Assembly (NCBI GenBank): GCA_030248295.1
Contig: JASANH010001643.1
Coordinates: 186,001-250,000, forward strand
Direction: 5' to 3'
Length of the DNA: 64,000 bases
DNA from: Mesodorylaimus sp. YZB2_4
Lineage: Eukaryota > Nematoda > Enoplea > Dorylaimida > Dorylaimidae
The position numbers and the translations under genes are program-made. The notes beneath the pieces were generated by a model that ran no database searches, was not told the DNA's origin, and was given only the letters and a program-made list of their open reading frames with translations. This document shows positions 25,301 through 37,781 of this stretch, one piece after another. Positions within the stretch are counted from its first letter, which is position 1. Every line of letters starts with the position of its first letter.

Positions 25301-28300
25301 GAATTCCCACCCGCGCTCCTTGGTATGACAGCGGAACTCGTTCACCATTCGGCCACGGGTTCTGCGCTCGTGTTCCGCTTTGATTCACCAAAACTAGGCC
25401 AAACGATTTGGTTAAAAAAGCTTTCCCACCGTCTTTAAGGATACGGTTTTTATTTGACTTTATCTATTCCACGCCGAGCCTCCTTCTCCGTTTTCAATTC
25501 CACTTGACTCCAATACGCGCGGGCCCTGAGCCCATTAGAAGTACTATGTAAAGGTACACACGACCAAACCCTCGACCCTTCCAAGCTCCCAGTTCAAACA
25601 CAAGAAACCTCACTCAACCACTCATTACCCTTGATTTGGCTTTCCTCGTCAAGCCTTCGAGAAAAAGTTTTAACTCGGCGTGCGTCCACCTCTGACACTG
25701 GAAAAACCATGCATGCCTATCCTCCCACGCTCAATACTCGTCGATCATCCACTGCCGAGCTGATCCACCCGACACTCAAGCTTTAACACACGCAACATAA
25801 ACACAAATCACATCCATAGAGCACTCACGAGAAAAAGTGCGCGCCAGAGCCCGACACACCGCTTCCAGACTTTGAGACTGGTGACGCTGGCTTTGAGTCA
25901 CTGAATGGTGCACCTGAACCTACAAATATAAGCAGAGATTGCCCCAGTTCCAAAAAGTCAGGCATAAAATGGCTTACTGTCCGACTGACGTCGTTTCTGG
26001 CATGCGTCGTCTTGACACAGGTGCAGCAACTGCTTGATCCCCAATTGCTCCAATGATTCGTCCGTGGTCGTCGGCGATCGTTTCTGAAACGAAGCGCAAA
26101 ATGGAATCATGGCGCTCTGAAAAAGCCCTTCCTCAGCTACTAAAACGATGCCAACATGGCGAGTAATGATACGGGCACCCATCCCAGATGAACAGCTATT
26201 GAACAGCTGTTGACATAATTAGGCGAGACATCCCACATATGCTCGCCCATTCCTAGACATGCCGGCTACGGGCATAAAAAAGGCCTGTCTTCGAGCCATT
26301 TACACCGCGTTAACTCAAGTACTCTAGAGAAAAATAGAGCTCGATTTCGAGCGCCTTTCAACACTGCCGCCTGCACCCACCCAAGCATGGCCAAAAATGA
26401 GTCGACCAGCCTAAAGTCAATTAAACCACAGCTCGCATAAGATCCCTAAACTTTTTCTTCACTCGACGCCACTCGCCTGATCATTCGAAAGTTCTCTTTT
26501 ATATGTCGTACACTCTTCTCAACATCGATCGCTAAACCCATTTTTTATGGCATGCCAAAGCTTTATTCCCCCCTCGACATGAAAAATGATTTCAGGACAG
26601 ACCGATTTCTCCGTTAGGACCAGAAGAACAAATATAACCGGAGCACATTTTACGAATCTGCACTATTCAGCAGCTTCTCATGCCGGAACAGTCTTCATTC
26701 GGACAAGTAATCTTTCCCTCGAAGACGCGCCTTTCCCAATCCGCTTAAGCCTTATCATCATAGCAGCACCTGTCACTCTCCAACTATTACTTACGCATTG
26801 GCCATTAGTGCCCATGTAATGGCTTTCACCCCAGGCAAATGACGAAATACAGGGCGCAGAGGCACCAGATTAACTCCGTCTGACGCACACAGCTAACGAA
26901 CGAATACCTGCGCACCCTTTGTGCAAATCACATGCACTTCTCGTCACGCCCATGTTCGAAGTTATGATCGCAACCTAATCATGCACGAAGCGCACCAGGA
27001 GATCCCAATTTTAATAACTGCCCAGAGACCTACTTAGTAGAGAGGACAACACACACCCTTCTGATACGACCATCAGCGTAAGGGTCTCCAAGACTCGATA
27101 AGGGACAACATAACAGGTAAAACCAGAGGAGGCCACTCAGTCAGAATTCAAGCAGCTCGTACAGACTGCCGTCAGCCACACTTGCACCAGACAAGAGCAA
27201 GTTTCGCAACTACAAGAAAACTCTAGATAAGAAATACGAACCAGCAATTTCAAACAGACTTCCATGTAAAACAGAGCTCTTCAAAAAAAACTTATGCCTC
27301 ATGCAAAAATCGATTTTCAGCTGCTTGAAGGCTAATTTGACGAAGCTTGATCGAAACGTAGGCGGGCCTAAAATAGAGCACAGCAACATCCCAAAACAAA
27401 CAAGAGTCCAGCGAGACCGCAAATAGCAACCTAAGACCTCATCACTGCTCCAATTTCTGACACAAATCTCATAAAAGCCAATCAATTCAATGCAAGGCGC
27501 ACATTAAATGACCAATGGGCAATGACCCTTTTTTCGGTTTCCTAAACGATGCCCGAGAATCGAATGAAAGAGCTTCTCCATTTCCATAGGCCAAAGGAAA
27601 ATAAGCTTTGGTGGGGCGATTGTGAAAAAGCAAATTGAATTTGACCAGCCGACACTAACGATGTTTACGGCGCCCCGATTCGCTAATCCGGACGCCTTAA
27701 CGGCACTCGATCGCTCGTGCGTGCCAATGATATTCAAGAAAGATCCGCATCAATTTCCGACCGTCTCTAACCCTGCCCCGCAGCTACATGAACCACGAGC
27801 CTCAAAAAGGGCTAAACCGCTTCCTCACTTGATTACGCCTTCTCTAATGCCGGCCGCGCCCATTCTTATTCACCCCTTACGGGTACAAGTTTCAACGCGT
27901 CAGAATGCAATATTTTATCGAAATTATAAAGAATCAGCCAATGGCCATATGCGAGTGTGAATCGTTTCCTTCGCTCTGACACGTCGAGCATTTTAGCGCG
28001 GCAGCCAGTCACTTCACAAAAACATGAAGCAGACAATAAGCTTTTTGAGAAAAACACGTGAACTCCCGAAGTAATACTGTACGACACGAGAAGCAAGTAA
28101 GCGAAGCGACTCTAGTACGAAGACTCAGGATAGAAAGTTCGATAAACTAATAAGAATTTTAATATAATCTCGGCCCGGTGCACATCCGTTTCGGGGCATC
28201 GAGCCAAAGAGGATACAGTTAACTAATGAAACTATTCACCCCTCTGTCCTAGCCCCTGCATAAGCACCGTACTAACAATAGCATCTCATATGCCAGACCA

Positions 28301-30955
28301 TCTTGATACAAGTGTCCACTTTGGAACCTCGATATTCGGACACATGCATTTGGTTTTGGACGACCTCGGACGGAAATGCGTGCCCGCGTTTGTTTACACC
28401 AGGCGCCAGTTACGAAAGCACGCTAGGAATGCGACATTTCTAACGTCCACTGTGAGAGCAGACTACATAAGAAAGCCCGTCGCCAAAGAACCATATTCAA
28501 GACGAACGAGGGAGGAGCTGAAGGATTACGGGCGAGCGAGTGTGAATGCGGCTCCGACGAGAGACGACGTCACCGACATCACGCCCCGCATCGCTGCCGC
28601 CGCCGGCTGTCCGCAACGCCGACTGATGGACAACGGTCACTCCACTCGGTACATACAAAGACCGCATATGTAACTAAAAGGGCCGCGTCTCCAGTGCATA
28701 TAATAGAAGAATTCCAGCAATGAAAATCGTGTTTACATCACTAATATTAAAACGGAATCCACCCCGTCTCCCAGACACCAACATCATTATCGACCAACCG
28801 TGTCCTCTGATACGAATTCCCACCCTTGTCCTTTCTCGCACCCAAATAAAGGCTATTTCATAAATCTACAATCCTTCCCAAGATTACTATTTCTCTCGAT
28901 CTCGATACGCCTAATCCCTCAATCCTAGCGAGCTGACGCAACGCATTGGCCCCCACAATGAGTTCGCCCCAGTAGGATGGCTGGTGGAGAGGACGGTGAT
29001 ATTTGATTCGATGCCAACAAGAACTGCTTTCGATAAGGTTGTGACCCCGCATTTGCGTGCACCGAACATAATTTGCATTTCCAGTGCGACAGACCACTGC
29101 TTATTGTGAGGGAACGAGTGCAGGGGATAAGGTTTCAAGACAGCCTTAGTTCTCTGCTGCACAAACAGCCGGGTCAAAATTGTTCCTGGTTCCATAGCTG
29201 AATGACTGAAAAAAACCAGCTTGCAAGTCCAACTTACCATGGCTCTCCCAAAGTAGGACTAAAAATCGAGTCTAATCAACTTTTCAACAGCAATTTTGCT
29301 CACTTCGACTCTTGTTCTACACCTGGCACATTGGGTGTATTAGTTGCTCGAAGTGTTGCTGCAGTGATCAAAGCACAGTATGAACGATGCACAGCCGAGC
29401 CAAGCCAAGAGCGAGCGAACAACCACCTCGTCGAATTGCTAACTCATGACCGCCGACCGATAGCATTCGATTGGCATTTGTAAGGCCGATCGTGTACACG
29501 AATTACAATGCTACTGGTGGTGAGCCTGGGCCAGGCATTCGCAAGCAAACCACCTGTTGTGCCAAAACCGTTTTCTCTACGGCGTAACATCGAAACTATG
29601 CGTTGCGTACACAGGTAACCCAAGTTACCATACAATGGCTCGCCGAGGTAAACAAGTTCGAACTGACGGGGCGCCCAAAGCCGACTTAAAGCTCAAAGCT
29701 GCCGAGAAGCTTATAGCATACCTTCGAGGTCACAAAGGCGACGGCGGATGACTGATGGTTGGTTAGACGGTTTTTATCGAGCAAGTGGAAACAGACCGTA
29801 TCTGTTGAAGGTGACGGCCAATCCCCGACGGAATCGTCTTTGCCGAGACTAACTCGTCAATGCACGACAGGATGTTGAGGATCAAAGAACAGCGAGAAAA
29901 GCCTGATGGTCCCTCAGAGGCGACAAATATTTCAAGGCCGGCTTTCCTTTTCTGAAGTATAGATCCGCTTGCAAGCCGTCAGCAAGCCTAAAATCGATTC
30001 TCTATTGGAGAGATGATTGCGAAGCAGTTCAGCGATAAAGACCTCGATCAGAAAATACCAGGGTCGAAAGGTATGACACACAAGTCCTGTCTTGTCATAC
30101 AGCCGTGTCATAACTAGAAGACGCCTGGCTGAGCAATTACAAAACTTAATCTACAATACGAACTGCCCAAATTGAGAATCCACACGCTGACGTCAGCAAC
30201 GTCATTAAACTTTACGCCGGACGTACGACCTCGTCCGCCCACGCGGGCGACTCCAAAAGCATGCGAGATACGATGCGGGTGGGCTAGAATGACCGACGGT
30301 CATTCCATCCCAGACCAACGACTCCAACGTAGTCAATGCGAAGTACGTCGAACTTTCTAAAAGGTCGCGACAGGAGGTGAGTCGCCTGCGCAGAGACTAG
30401 CTCATGCATCAAACACCGACCAGCCGTCAAAGAGACAGAAAACCTTTGATCGACCATTCATTGCACAGGTGGATACAAACATGGCCACTCATTGCCTGTA
30501 GTACGGCTGATCACACTGTATTATTTTGCAACGCCGTACAGAGTTCCACACGCCGCTCCATCCCTATCGTCAGTTAGTGTAATCTAAAATTTACGTACTC
30601 TCGGGCCCAAATAACGGCGAGCGGTCAAATTGAATCTATAGTCGACCAGACCAGCTTTCTACTCGTAACCTATCTCTCCAACTGGACTAAATAACTGACC
30701 CCACATCGCGAACCCCTCAAATTTTCCTGACTCCAATTTACCTTATCAATCCTCGTTTCGCACTCACCTGTGACACACGCCTCCAAAACGGGAACCCCTT
30801 TCTCCAACTGCTCTTATCGCTCGCTACATCGAGGCAGTCGTTGTCTTCGTGAGTTTTCGGAACTTGCACATTTTCCATTTCCGTAACACTCTCTTCTTTA
30901 AGAATGGGCATTGTACCGCGACGCTTAATTTCTTCCGCCCGTCGAATATGTGCTC
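13387..30955 (-). CDS. PLEKHG5: PLEKHG5-type RhoGEF (RBD-DH-PH)
   Basis: Fifteen exons with matching phases, read on the minus strand: 30955-30768, 26083-25978, 25919-25829, 25227-24846, 24118-23714, 21673-21106, 20755-20427, 17416-16913, 16756-16352, 16210-16061, 15997-15860, 15800-15684, 15628-15487, 15429-15314 and 15252-13387. This is about 1,835 residues; the first exon with the ATG was not found. Domains: a Cys/His patch (LCQDDACQKRRQ); a ubiquitin-like Ras-binding domain (RVNLFLESSNTPLPWETDTS); a DH domain (QQEGLWELVTTELNYIKKLG to AKPMQRLTKYPLLLKAVLKS); a PH domain (MDVVCFLFTDMFLVCK); and a 600-residue Ser/Pro/Ala-rich tail. The order and phrases match human PLEKHG5, which activates RhoA at cell junctions and in neurons. 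The exon start near 25227 is the least certain join. The stop overlaps a possible donor (see findings). Confidence 0.9.
17417..20426 (-). other. Large RhoGEF intron
   Basis: A 3.0-kb intron between the exon ending at 20427 and the exon starting at 17416. No nested gene or recognisable repeat was seen. Plus-strand frames of up to ~117 codons are low in information. Confidence 0.6.
21674..23713 (-). other. RhoGEF intron
   Basis: A 2.0-kb intron between the exon ending in '...FDYAL' (23714) and the one beginning 'GLAGIDPSS' (21673). I see nothing else in it. Confidence 0.6.
26084..30767 (-). other. Largest RhoGEF intron
   Basis: 4.7 kb between the exon ending 'WRRVSQ' (30768) and the one starting 'KRSPTTTDESLEQ' (26083). 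A plus-strand frame at 28290-28673 (127 codons) and smaller ones show no motif or splice logic. The size and 5' position make it a reasonable place for enhancers or an alternative promoter, but I see no specific site. Confidence 0.5.
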
Positions 30956-32967
30956 CTAAAATGGAAAGCAAAATACTGCAATGCGAACATGCAATTTGAC
31001 TTTCAAAAAACTAGCAGTCCCAGAGTCAAACCCAAAGAATGCAAGTGGCAGACACAGATCAATCTTCCCAGTCTTATCCTGCAGCATCCTATAAATAGCT
31101 CCCACAAAATCCATGGCCAAACATTAATTCATGCAATCTAGGTAGGCCACGGCCAACTACTACAGACGCGTCTGACAATCCGGTGTGTGATCAGTTATTT
31201 CACACCGCGCTGCAGACAAGGTTCGTGTCGCGAAATCTCATGCAATGAAACGATCAACATAATCAAGAGCCTGCGCTGGTTCAAGAGAAGGCTGGCAATC
31301 CTTCATACGCCCTACGCTGACAAATAAAGCGGCAATAAAGCCATAAAGCAAGTTCATAGCAAAACCTGCGACGCCACTGACGTCAAAAAAAAATCTTCTG
31401 ATAACCAGTCATAAAAACTGTTTTGCAGCTCGCCCGCATCGCAAAGAATATCCCGAATAGCCGCCCCGCCCCTCGACGTATTGTTCCTCCTGTCTCCACT
31501 ACATGCCCTTTCCGCACGTACTAAATGTCAACCCATCACCTTGCCTTTCAAAAAGAGAAGAATAAACAAGAATTAATCGGCTAGGCCATGCAAAATTCAC
31601 TACGAGATACATAGGAGCACTGGCGCTGACCATCAGATCCGCCTGGCACCTTGAACCATAATTTTAATTAAATAAAGCCAGGATAGAAACCAGTGGCCGG
31701 AAATCTATCGGGGGTCGCACGCGGAGAGAATATCAGGAAGAAGAGAGATCATGCTACGAAATAGGAAGGCTAAGGAAACTACATTGGCACACCGTGCACG
31801 CCAGTATGTACAATCGAGCACTTATGATGGTCAAGCATTTCTTCCGCAAGTTCTTCGAATTAGCTTACGATCAAGGGAGACAGTTGATGGTAAGGTGCGC
31901 GAGGTGATAACATATCGCTCGGAATTCATTATCCGCAAGAATGCACCTGCTTCTCGGACGAAACAAAAATAGTACTGAGCTAGTCGAACGTTGTCATCAA
32001 TAGATTCAGTCTTCTACATTTTAGGCCCATATTTGTACAAAGAAAATAATGTCCGCACAGCGAATGGTACAGGAAAAAATAAGGGCCAGCTGTTCCATTC
32101 GGCTATTTCATTGTCAACTAGTCACCATTTTCCTCAAAGCCTGCAGGGTATGTCTTCCTTTTGAGCTTGGTCATAAAAAGCGTAGACGAAACTATGCCCG
32201 GAAACATGAGCCAATTGAGCCAATGGAGACAACAAGCGTCTCGTTACCAACAGCTGATCGCAATCTTCCTCCAACTCACCGGCTAGTGCTAGAAGATTTG
32301 AAGTGCCTATTGCACAGGTTCTATTTTCGCTAGCGAATACGGAAAACAAGCGAGCTCCTAGACAGCGTATATGATCCGTTTCTAATAACACTGAAAAAGA
32401 TGAAAAAAAGATAAACTGCGTCAGCTGCTGGGAATAAAAGGCGAAGTCCAGGCCGTATGTCGGCCTAGCTAGCATAATTTATGAATAAGGTTTCGATGCG
32501 TCGTTTTCACACAAGACATCCATTAGCACAGTTATGGTCACGACAGGAAATGAAAAAAGTAACGAGAAAACTTCTTATCCAACTGTGTATCCTCTTTTCG
32601 CTATTCGTCCAAAATAACTGAGTCAAAAAGCTGAGAAGGCGTATCAGTTTCCAAAATAATGGCTCGTGTGATTTGATGAACTGGCTTCCTAAGGGCGGTG
32701 TGAAGCACACAAACGGCAGTCACACATGATGGATTAGTTTCAACTCATCGTCAGTTTGTAAAAAAGGAAACCAGTGTAACGGGGAGGAATCGATGTGAAA
32801 GCCAGGAAGAACCCCACTGATCAAGGACCCTTCAGTGCATCAAGGAAGTTTAAAAAACTACTGGAGTTAGGAATGATATTTCCCTCAGGATGTTTCGTAC
32901 CCATCTTTCCATGCGGGTGACTCGTTACAAGAAGTATCAAATATGGTCATGGATTCAAAAGTATTTA
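30956..32967. other. Between RhoGEF 5' exon and GT14 gene
   Basis: 2.0 kb in which the missing first exon(s) of the RhoGEF may lie; the 30955 exon begins in phase 1, so upstream coding sequence is required. I could not identify it. A plus-strand frame of 73 codons (31751-31972) is not recognisable. Confidence 0.4.
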
Positions 32968-34473
32968 CTAACATAGAAAATCGTTTTTTTCCGGCATACT
33001 AGCGTATCGAATACCCTGCATATCTTCATAGGCCGACGCATCAATATCTACAACATGCTCACAAACTTTTTGCCAATGCCATTTTTCAATACAATACAAG
33101 GCAGCAGGTTCATGAGCCACGCTAAACCCGCTGGCCATCAGCTGCGATTGGATAAGATACCAGGCCACATCTCGGACACCAGATCTGCACGTTTCTCTCA
33201 TATCCTTTTGTAAAAATCCACGCTCTTCTCTACATTGCGTCCTACCTTCCATATTTTCAACATCCCAAATTTTTATCCTGGATATTGTCTTCTTTTTCTC
33301 GTCACGAAGTGAATAAAACCAAAGACACGAGCCCGGAAATCCACCTGGCGGGTTTAAAAGGGTGTTGTGCATTAGGGTGCTCCAGTAATAAAGCTCTGGC
33401 ATTGCAGTTCCGTTTAACCAGTCCAGAAATGTTTGCGCAATCGGATTATGTGCTAGGAATTCAACAAAATCGCGAGTGAGTGTACTCTCCAATTGCCCAG
33501 AGAACAAGATCAGCCCTCCTGGTGGTACTGTCTTTGCACTGCCGTTATCATTGTGATCTTCGTAATAGTCATCTTGGACCGGAAAATCCAGACCACAATC
33601 ATTTGTACCATTGAGTAAAGAGAGGATATTGACCAATTGCAAATTAGTTTTCAATGGAAAATCTTCTGAAGATACAATCTGAACGTATGTCCAATTTGAT
33701 TGGTCAGATTGACCAGGTGTCAGAAGACGCAAGCACTCGACTATATTCGCCAAGAAGGCGTACCGTGCTTGAGCTACTGGAAGATTGACAGGGTCTCGGC
33801 CACCCGCCACTAAGACGTTTCCATCAAAGCATTTAGTCAGTGCCATCAATGCTAATCGATAATCTGTTGAGGCGTCGGGCGCCAGTGCTAAGCAATACGA
33901 ATTCTGCGGCCAGTATAGAGTTCTCAGGAGCCTTACCGTTTGATCAGCGTCTCCGTGGGCTGTTATCACATAAGCCAAAGGAAACGACGCCTCTTCTTGC
34001 GTGTTTGGCTTCTTTGGAAATATGGCCAGGCTGTGAAGAAGGCTGCAATTGCTAGTCACCTCCAACATACTCTCATCATCAAAGGGATCTGAGGGAACCC
34101 AATCTTTGGTCGTATCTGCCAAATCACCATAATCTTCCAAGACAGCCGCGCAAGATGGTTCTTCAAATGACGCCGCATCTCTCGTCCACAACAATCGACC
34201 ATCATAATGCCTCATACATTCTGCCAGTCCTTTAGGCGTACCGTTAGTGTCAACGTTGAGGCTCTCCTGGACCTGGGACTCCGTAATAAAGACAGCTATA
34301 TTATCAGGTGGGTATGTGGAGGACACCATTAGGAAAAGTACACCTAAAGCAACGACGGGTGATAGCAGAATAAAATTTCGTTTCCATATCGAGTTATTCG
34401 TTACATTAAATGAGCTGGCTGTAACTTTACTGGCCATAATTTTATTCGGCCATGGTAGCTTTATTTCGTACAT
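32968..34473 (-). CDS. Core-2/I-branching-type beta-1,6-N-acetylglucosaminyltransferase (GT14)
   Basis: A single-exon gene of 501 residues; the first true ATG in the frame is at 34473. It has type II Golgi topology: ~33 cytosolic residues, a TM anchor (FILLSPVVALGVLFLMV), a stem, then the catalytic domain. The catalytic domain shows GT14 hallmarks: 'AYVITAHGDADQTVRLLRTL' followed by 'LYWPQNSYCLALAP', and 'VSSEDFPLKTNLQLVNILSL', which corresponds to the conserved SxxDFPLK acceptor-region motif. Several NxS/T sites and paired cysteines fit a luminal enzyme. Family members add GlcNAc in beta-1,6 linkage to O-glycan cores or make I-branches; the exact acceptor cannot be told. The lack of introns contrasts with neighbours. 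Confidence 0.9.
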   Translation of the reverse strand: MYEIKLPWPNKIMASKVTASSFNVTNNSIWKRNFILLSPVVALGVLFLMVSSTYPPDNIAVFITESQVQESLNVDTNGTPKGLAECMRHYDGRLLWTRDAASFEEPSCAAVLEDYGDLADTTKDWVPSDPFDDESMLEVTSNCSLLHSLAIFPKKPNTQEEASFPLAYVITAHGDADQTVRLLRTLYWPQNSYCLALAPDASTDYRLALMALTKCFDGNVLVAGGRDPVNLPVAQARYAFLANIVECLRLLTPGQSDQSNWTYVQIVSSEDFPLKTNLQLVNILSLLNGTNDCGLDFPVQDDYYEDHNDNGSAKTVPPGGLILFSGQLESTLTRDFVEFLAHNPIAQTFLDWLNGTAMPELYYWSTLMHNTLLNPPGGFPGSCLWFYSLRDEKKKTISRIKIWDVENMEGRTQCREERGFLQKDMRETCRSGVRDVAWYLIQSQLMASGFSVAHEPAALYCIEKWHWQKVCEHVVDIDASAYEDMQGIRYASMPEKNDFLC

Positions 34474-35335
34474 CTCCAAATCGAATCGTGAAAAAGACTG
34501 CCTGACATAGCCCGGAAAATGGCCTTCTCTGCGATTCTACAAGGTATGGGTGTTCCTAGAAGAAACAAGTTTACTAACCCAAATGCAGCAGCAAAAATAA
34601 AAAGGATGTGAGGGGGTGGGAGGAGATGGGAGGGGCGTCAGTTCAGAAATCCTGTTGCGCGCTGCTACCTTTACTGCACACTGCAGACATGGATAAAATT
34701 ATTGCTGGGTGGCAGAAGATGGAAAAAACCAGACCTCGTAAAATGCGCAAAACGGATACTGGTACTGATTTTCGATGTAATTTGCTCTTGTTGGCTAATG
34801 CCAATGATTAAAATTGACTTTGAAAGTAAAACAATCGAATGGTACGAACATAATTATGTATGTATCTGTATGCGGAGTTGCAAACTAGCGTGGAACGCTC
34901 TTTTATTCCTTACTTATATGACCAACGCACCCAGCCGGCGGGAGATGTGAGAGACTAACGGAAGTCTCTAAGGCAAAAAACTCCGACTAGTGGAAGGAAA
35001 AGTGTAAGGGTGTGGCTATTCGAGTCACTGTAAAACCTGTGGCTGTCGTGCATGGCTAACAGTAAGTTATCTGATCAGGCCACCTCTCGTTTCGAACTGG
35101 AGGCCCAGACCGCCTGGCCGTCGCTGCAGACGATGACACCCGTTCTTTGTTCGCCGCGCCTGGCGCGTCTGATTGGGTGCCGTGCTTCTCTGTGTTGGTG
35201 CCTTGTGGTCTATCAAAGCTTCGTCAGTCAGACCATTTTGTGTGAGTGTCCCGTGCCGTCGATAGAAGTAAAGTATCAGTGACTACTGTTTGGTTTGGTT
35301 ATTGTTCGTCGCCTAAGCTGACATGCTATTACATA

Positions 35336-35430
35336 GTGTCACCACTATACCTGCCGCTGAAACATCAACCGAGGTGGTTGACGTCTCCCAGCCAGGGGAG
35401 AGTATCGATCTCCCAAATGCCACGTGTGGT
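35336..35430 (+). repeat. Dispersed repeat, copy 1
   Basis: About 80 bases (tatacctgccgctgaaacat, then caaccgaggtggttgacgtc, on to tatcgatctccca) recur in inverted orientation at 42835-42925 with small differences. A more diverged direct relative lies at about 42060-42160. It was recognised by reading; extent and consensus are unknown. Confidence 0.7.
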
Positions 35431-36654
35431 TACATTCATGCCTCAGCTCGCCAATATTCTCCAACCATGTTTAACACCTACTACTTTTCCACGCACAGGT
35501 TTAGTTCAGGTAAAGGAGGGCAAATCTTGCAGTCGGCCAAAGCCGAAGCGACCTGATCTGGAGTTCCTCGCCATGGTGTATCAAAAACCAGGTACGGAGA
35601 AGTGAAACAAGGAATAAGTCATGCTAATATCAGTATATCGATGACAATATGACTATGTAATAATTTTCGCAGTATACCTGATGCCTAGTGTACCTGCCAG
35701 CTGCTGTACTGTAGCGTCTCGCTCAGCAGAAATTTCTGTCTTCTGGGTAATTTCTGGGTAGACACCTCGTTCTGCATTTAAAAGCTTCTCACGGAAGTCA
35801 AGCAAACTGTGACCTCAGTTTTGCAGATTCAAAACCCAGTTTAATCTTGAAAGTTGTCAAACGCTTATATTTTTACACCTCGCTATATGACTTCCCTTCG
35901 TGCATGTTGCGCTGACCGATCATTAGACAAAGAGACTTCACAGTGACCAGTGTGGCAAGCAAGCCTACCACAAGGCGGACGGCGGACGGCAGGCGATGTA
36001 AAGTACGAGCTAGTTCTTACGTGACACCGCAAGTGGGGCTGCTGGTCTATACAGGGTGCGGCGTAAATCCTGCACATGCTATTCTTCCCACTCAAAAATC
36101 AAATGACCGAGATACAATCATGAAACGACTATGAATTGCGAACCTAATAAAAAACTTGCAAAAAAAGCCTCGCTCATGTTTCTTTTAAAGATTCTACGAG
36201 TATTTTGCGCTGCGATTTTTTTCACTACGATGTTATTTTCCAGCTTCTTGCTCATACCAGACAACTTCACTCGTCACTGCACGCTTCAGAATCCACTCAT
36301 CCAGTTTTTGGCCGATCCCTGACTACATCATTGCTGCACTGAAACGTCGGCAGTACTGTCAGCTTTATCGTCCGCTTTCGTCCATCGTTCCTATCGATAC
36401 ATCGCCTTCGAACTTCGCTAGTTGATATTTTCACGTCCACATCGTTGCTTTGAACTGCCCTTCATCCATCATTGATTTGAGGCTGATGAACTGTTTCGTC
36501 GTCGGTTTGATCTCGCCATCGATATTGGTCGATGTCGCTGGTTTGATGTTGCCATTGACTAGTGTCGCGTCGTCCGACATTGCATCGCGTCGTCCGATTC
36601 GGCGGTGTCAGTTAGTTTCCTCGTTTACCTACTCAGGAGGGATGGAAGGTGAAG

Positions 36655-36731
36655 CGCCCACCAGGATTTGAACTTGGTCTTTCCGATCCGCAAGTCGCTG
36701 CGTTACAAGCACCCGCCACGGTGCCTGGCCT
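36655..36731 (-). repeat. tRNA-like sequence, possible SINE head
   Basis: On the minus strand, a T-arm-like segment CCAAG-TTCAAAT-CCTGG (one mismatch in the stem) follows a GTGGCGGGTGC A-box-like stretch at tRNA spacing. The acceptor and anticodon stems do not pair well, so it is more likely a tRNA-derived SINE head or tRNA relic than a working tRNA. Confidence 0.35.
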
Positions 36732-37781
36732 TCGCTCATGCGCTGGCGACACAAGCCCACTGTTTTAAAGCACCAAAAAAGTTACACTTGCGTGTCTGAT
36801 CACAAAGAGAAGACTCGACTATACAGAACTATCGATTGCTGCAATGCGAATTAAGACTGAGGACGCTGTTACTTTGCTAAAGTGCGCTCTTTTTATCATG
36901 CTCGCTACGACAGTACAGTCCGCACAGTGAGTGGCGTGAGGCCCCTCAAAATCATGGACACCGCCTGCCGGCGCAAGGGTCAGCGAGAGCTTATGGTTCA
37001 AAAATCAACCTCCGTCACTGGATTGAAACCGGGACGAGCCCAGCCGCTGCTACCTTGCAATACGTGTTGACGAACGCAGAACCACTGCAACATCGCGGCC
37101 GCTATGTACCATGCATGTATGTTCAATACCATTTGTCCTGAGCTGGAGCTAAAATCAAATTGCTACAATGCGCAGTGCGTACTCATTCTATGTGAAAGCA
37201 AAAAACACTGTCAATTTTTATATAATCAAGGAGCGCCTACCAAGCTCCTGTCCACAGTTTGCTTTCATCTCTAGGCTGCAGTGGATGCGTGGTACCCACG
37301 TAAAGAATGGTAATTTATGGCAATACCTGTCAGGGCTCTAAAACTCGGCATTTTTACCCGACAATGAGATCAGCGACACCATAAAATTATGACTGATGAT
37401 GAGGGCAAGGCAAAATCATATTGAACACGACCCATCGTCAGTCTTACCCAAGCATTCACACTACTTTCGCAGTGACTAACAAGTGACATCCTCTTGCCTG
37501 GGTGAACCGGGCTAGTTCCCGAAATGCAATGAGTCAGGAGCATATGCTCTCTCATGTAAATGGGTTTGACACTCACGCCCTTGCAAGGCAGTTGGTTTGT
37601 GGAGCTGGAGTGAACACGGCTTCACCATCATACGGGCTGAAGGTGAGCAGTGTCAATATGATACATCTGCTCGTATTGTGTACTCAAGTCGCACTGAACT
37701 TGGCAACCATCGCAAACGAGGGGCGTCATTCAACACACGCTCGATTGGTTCGGTTGAACTTCAACCTCTCAGAAACCAAAA

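Larger units (their letters stand above)
34474..37781. other. Intergenic with repeat copies
   Basis: 3.3 kb without a supported gene. It contains one copy of a dispersed repeat (35336-35430) and tRNA-like sequence on the minus strand (36655-36731). A second minus-strand segment near 37000-37060 resembles a B box followed by tgacggagg. The 3' part should contain the promoter of the SLC46-like gene. Confidence 0.45.

Noticed and set aside
28290-28673. 127-codon plus-strand frame inside the RhoGEF intron
   Set aside because: No motif, domain, splice logic or composition to support a gene.
36655-36731. Functional tRNA gene on the minus strand
   Set aside because: The T-arm looks right but acceptor and anticodon stems do not pair, so it is kept only as a tRNA-like repeat.
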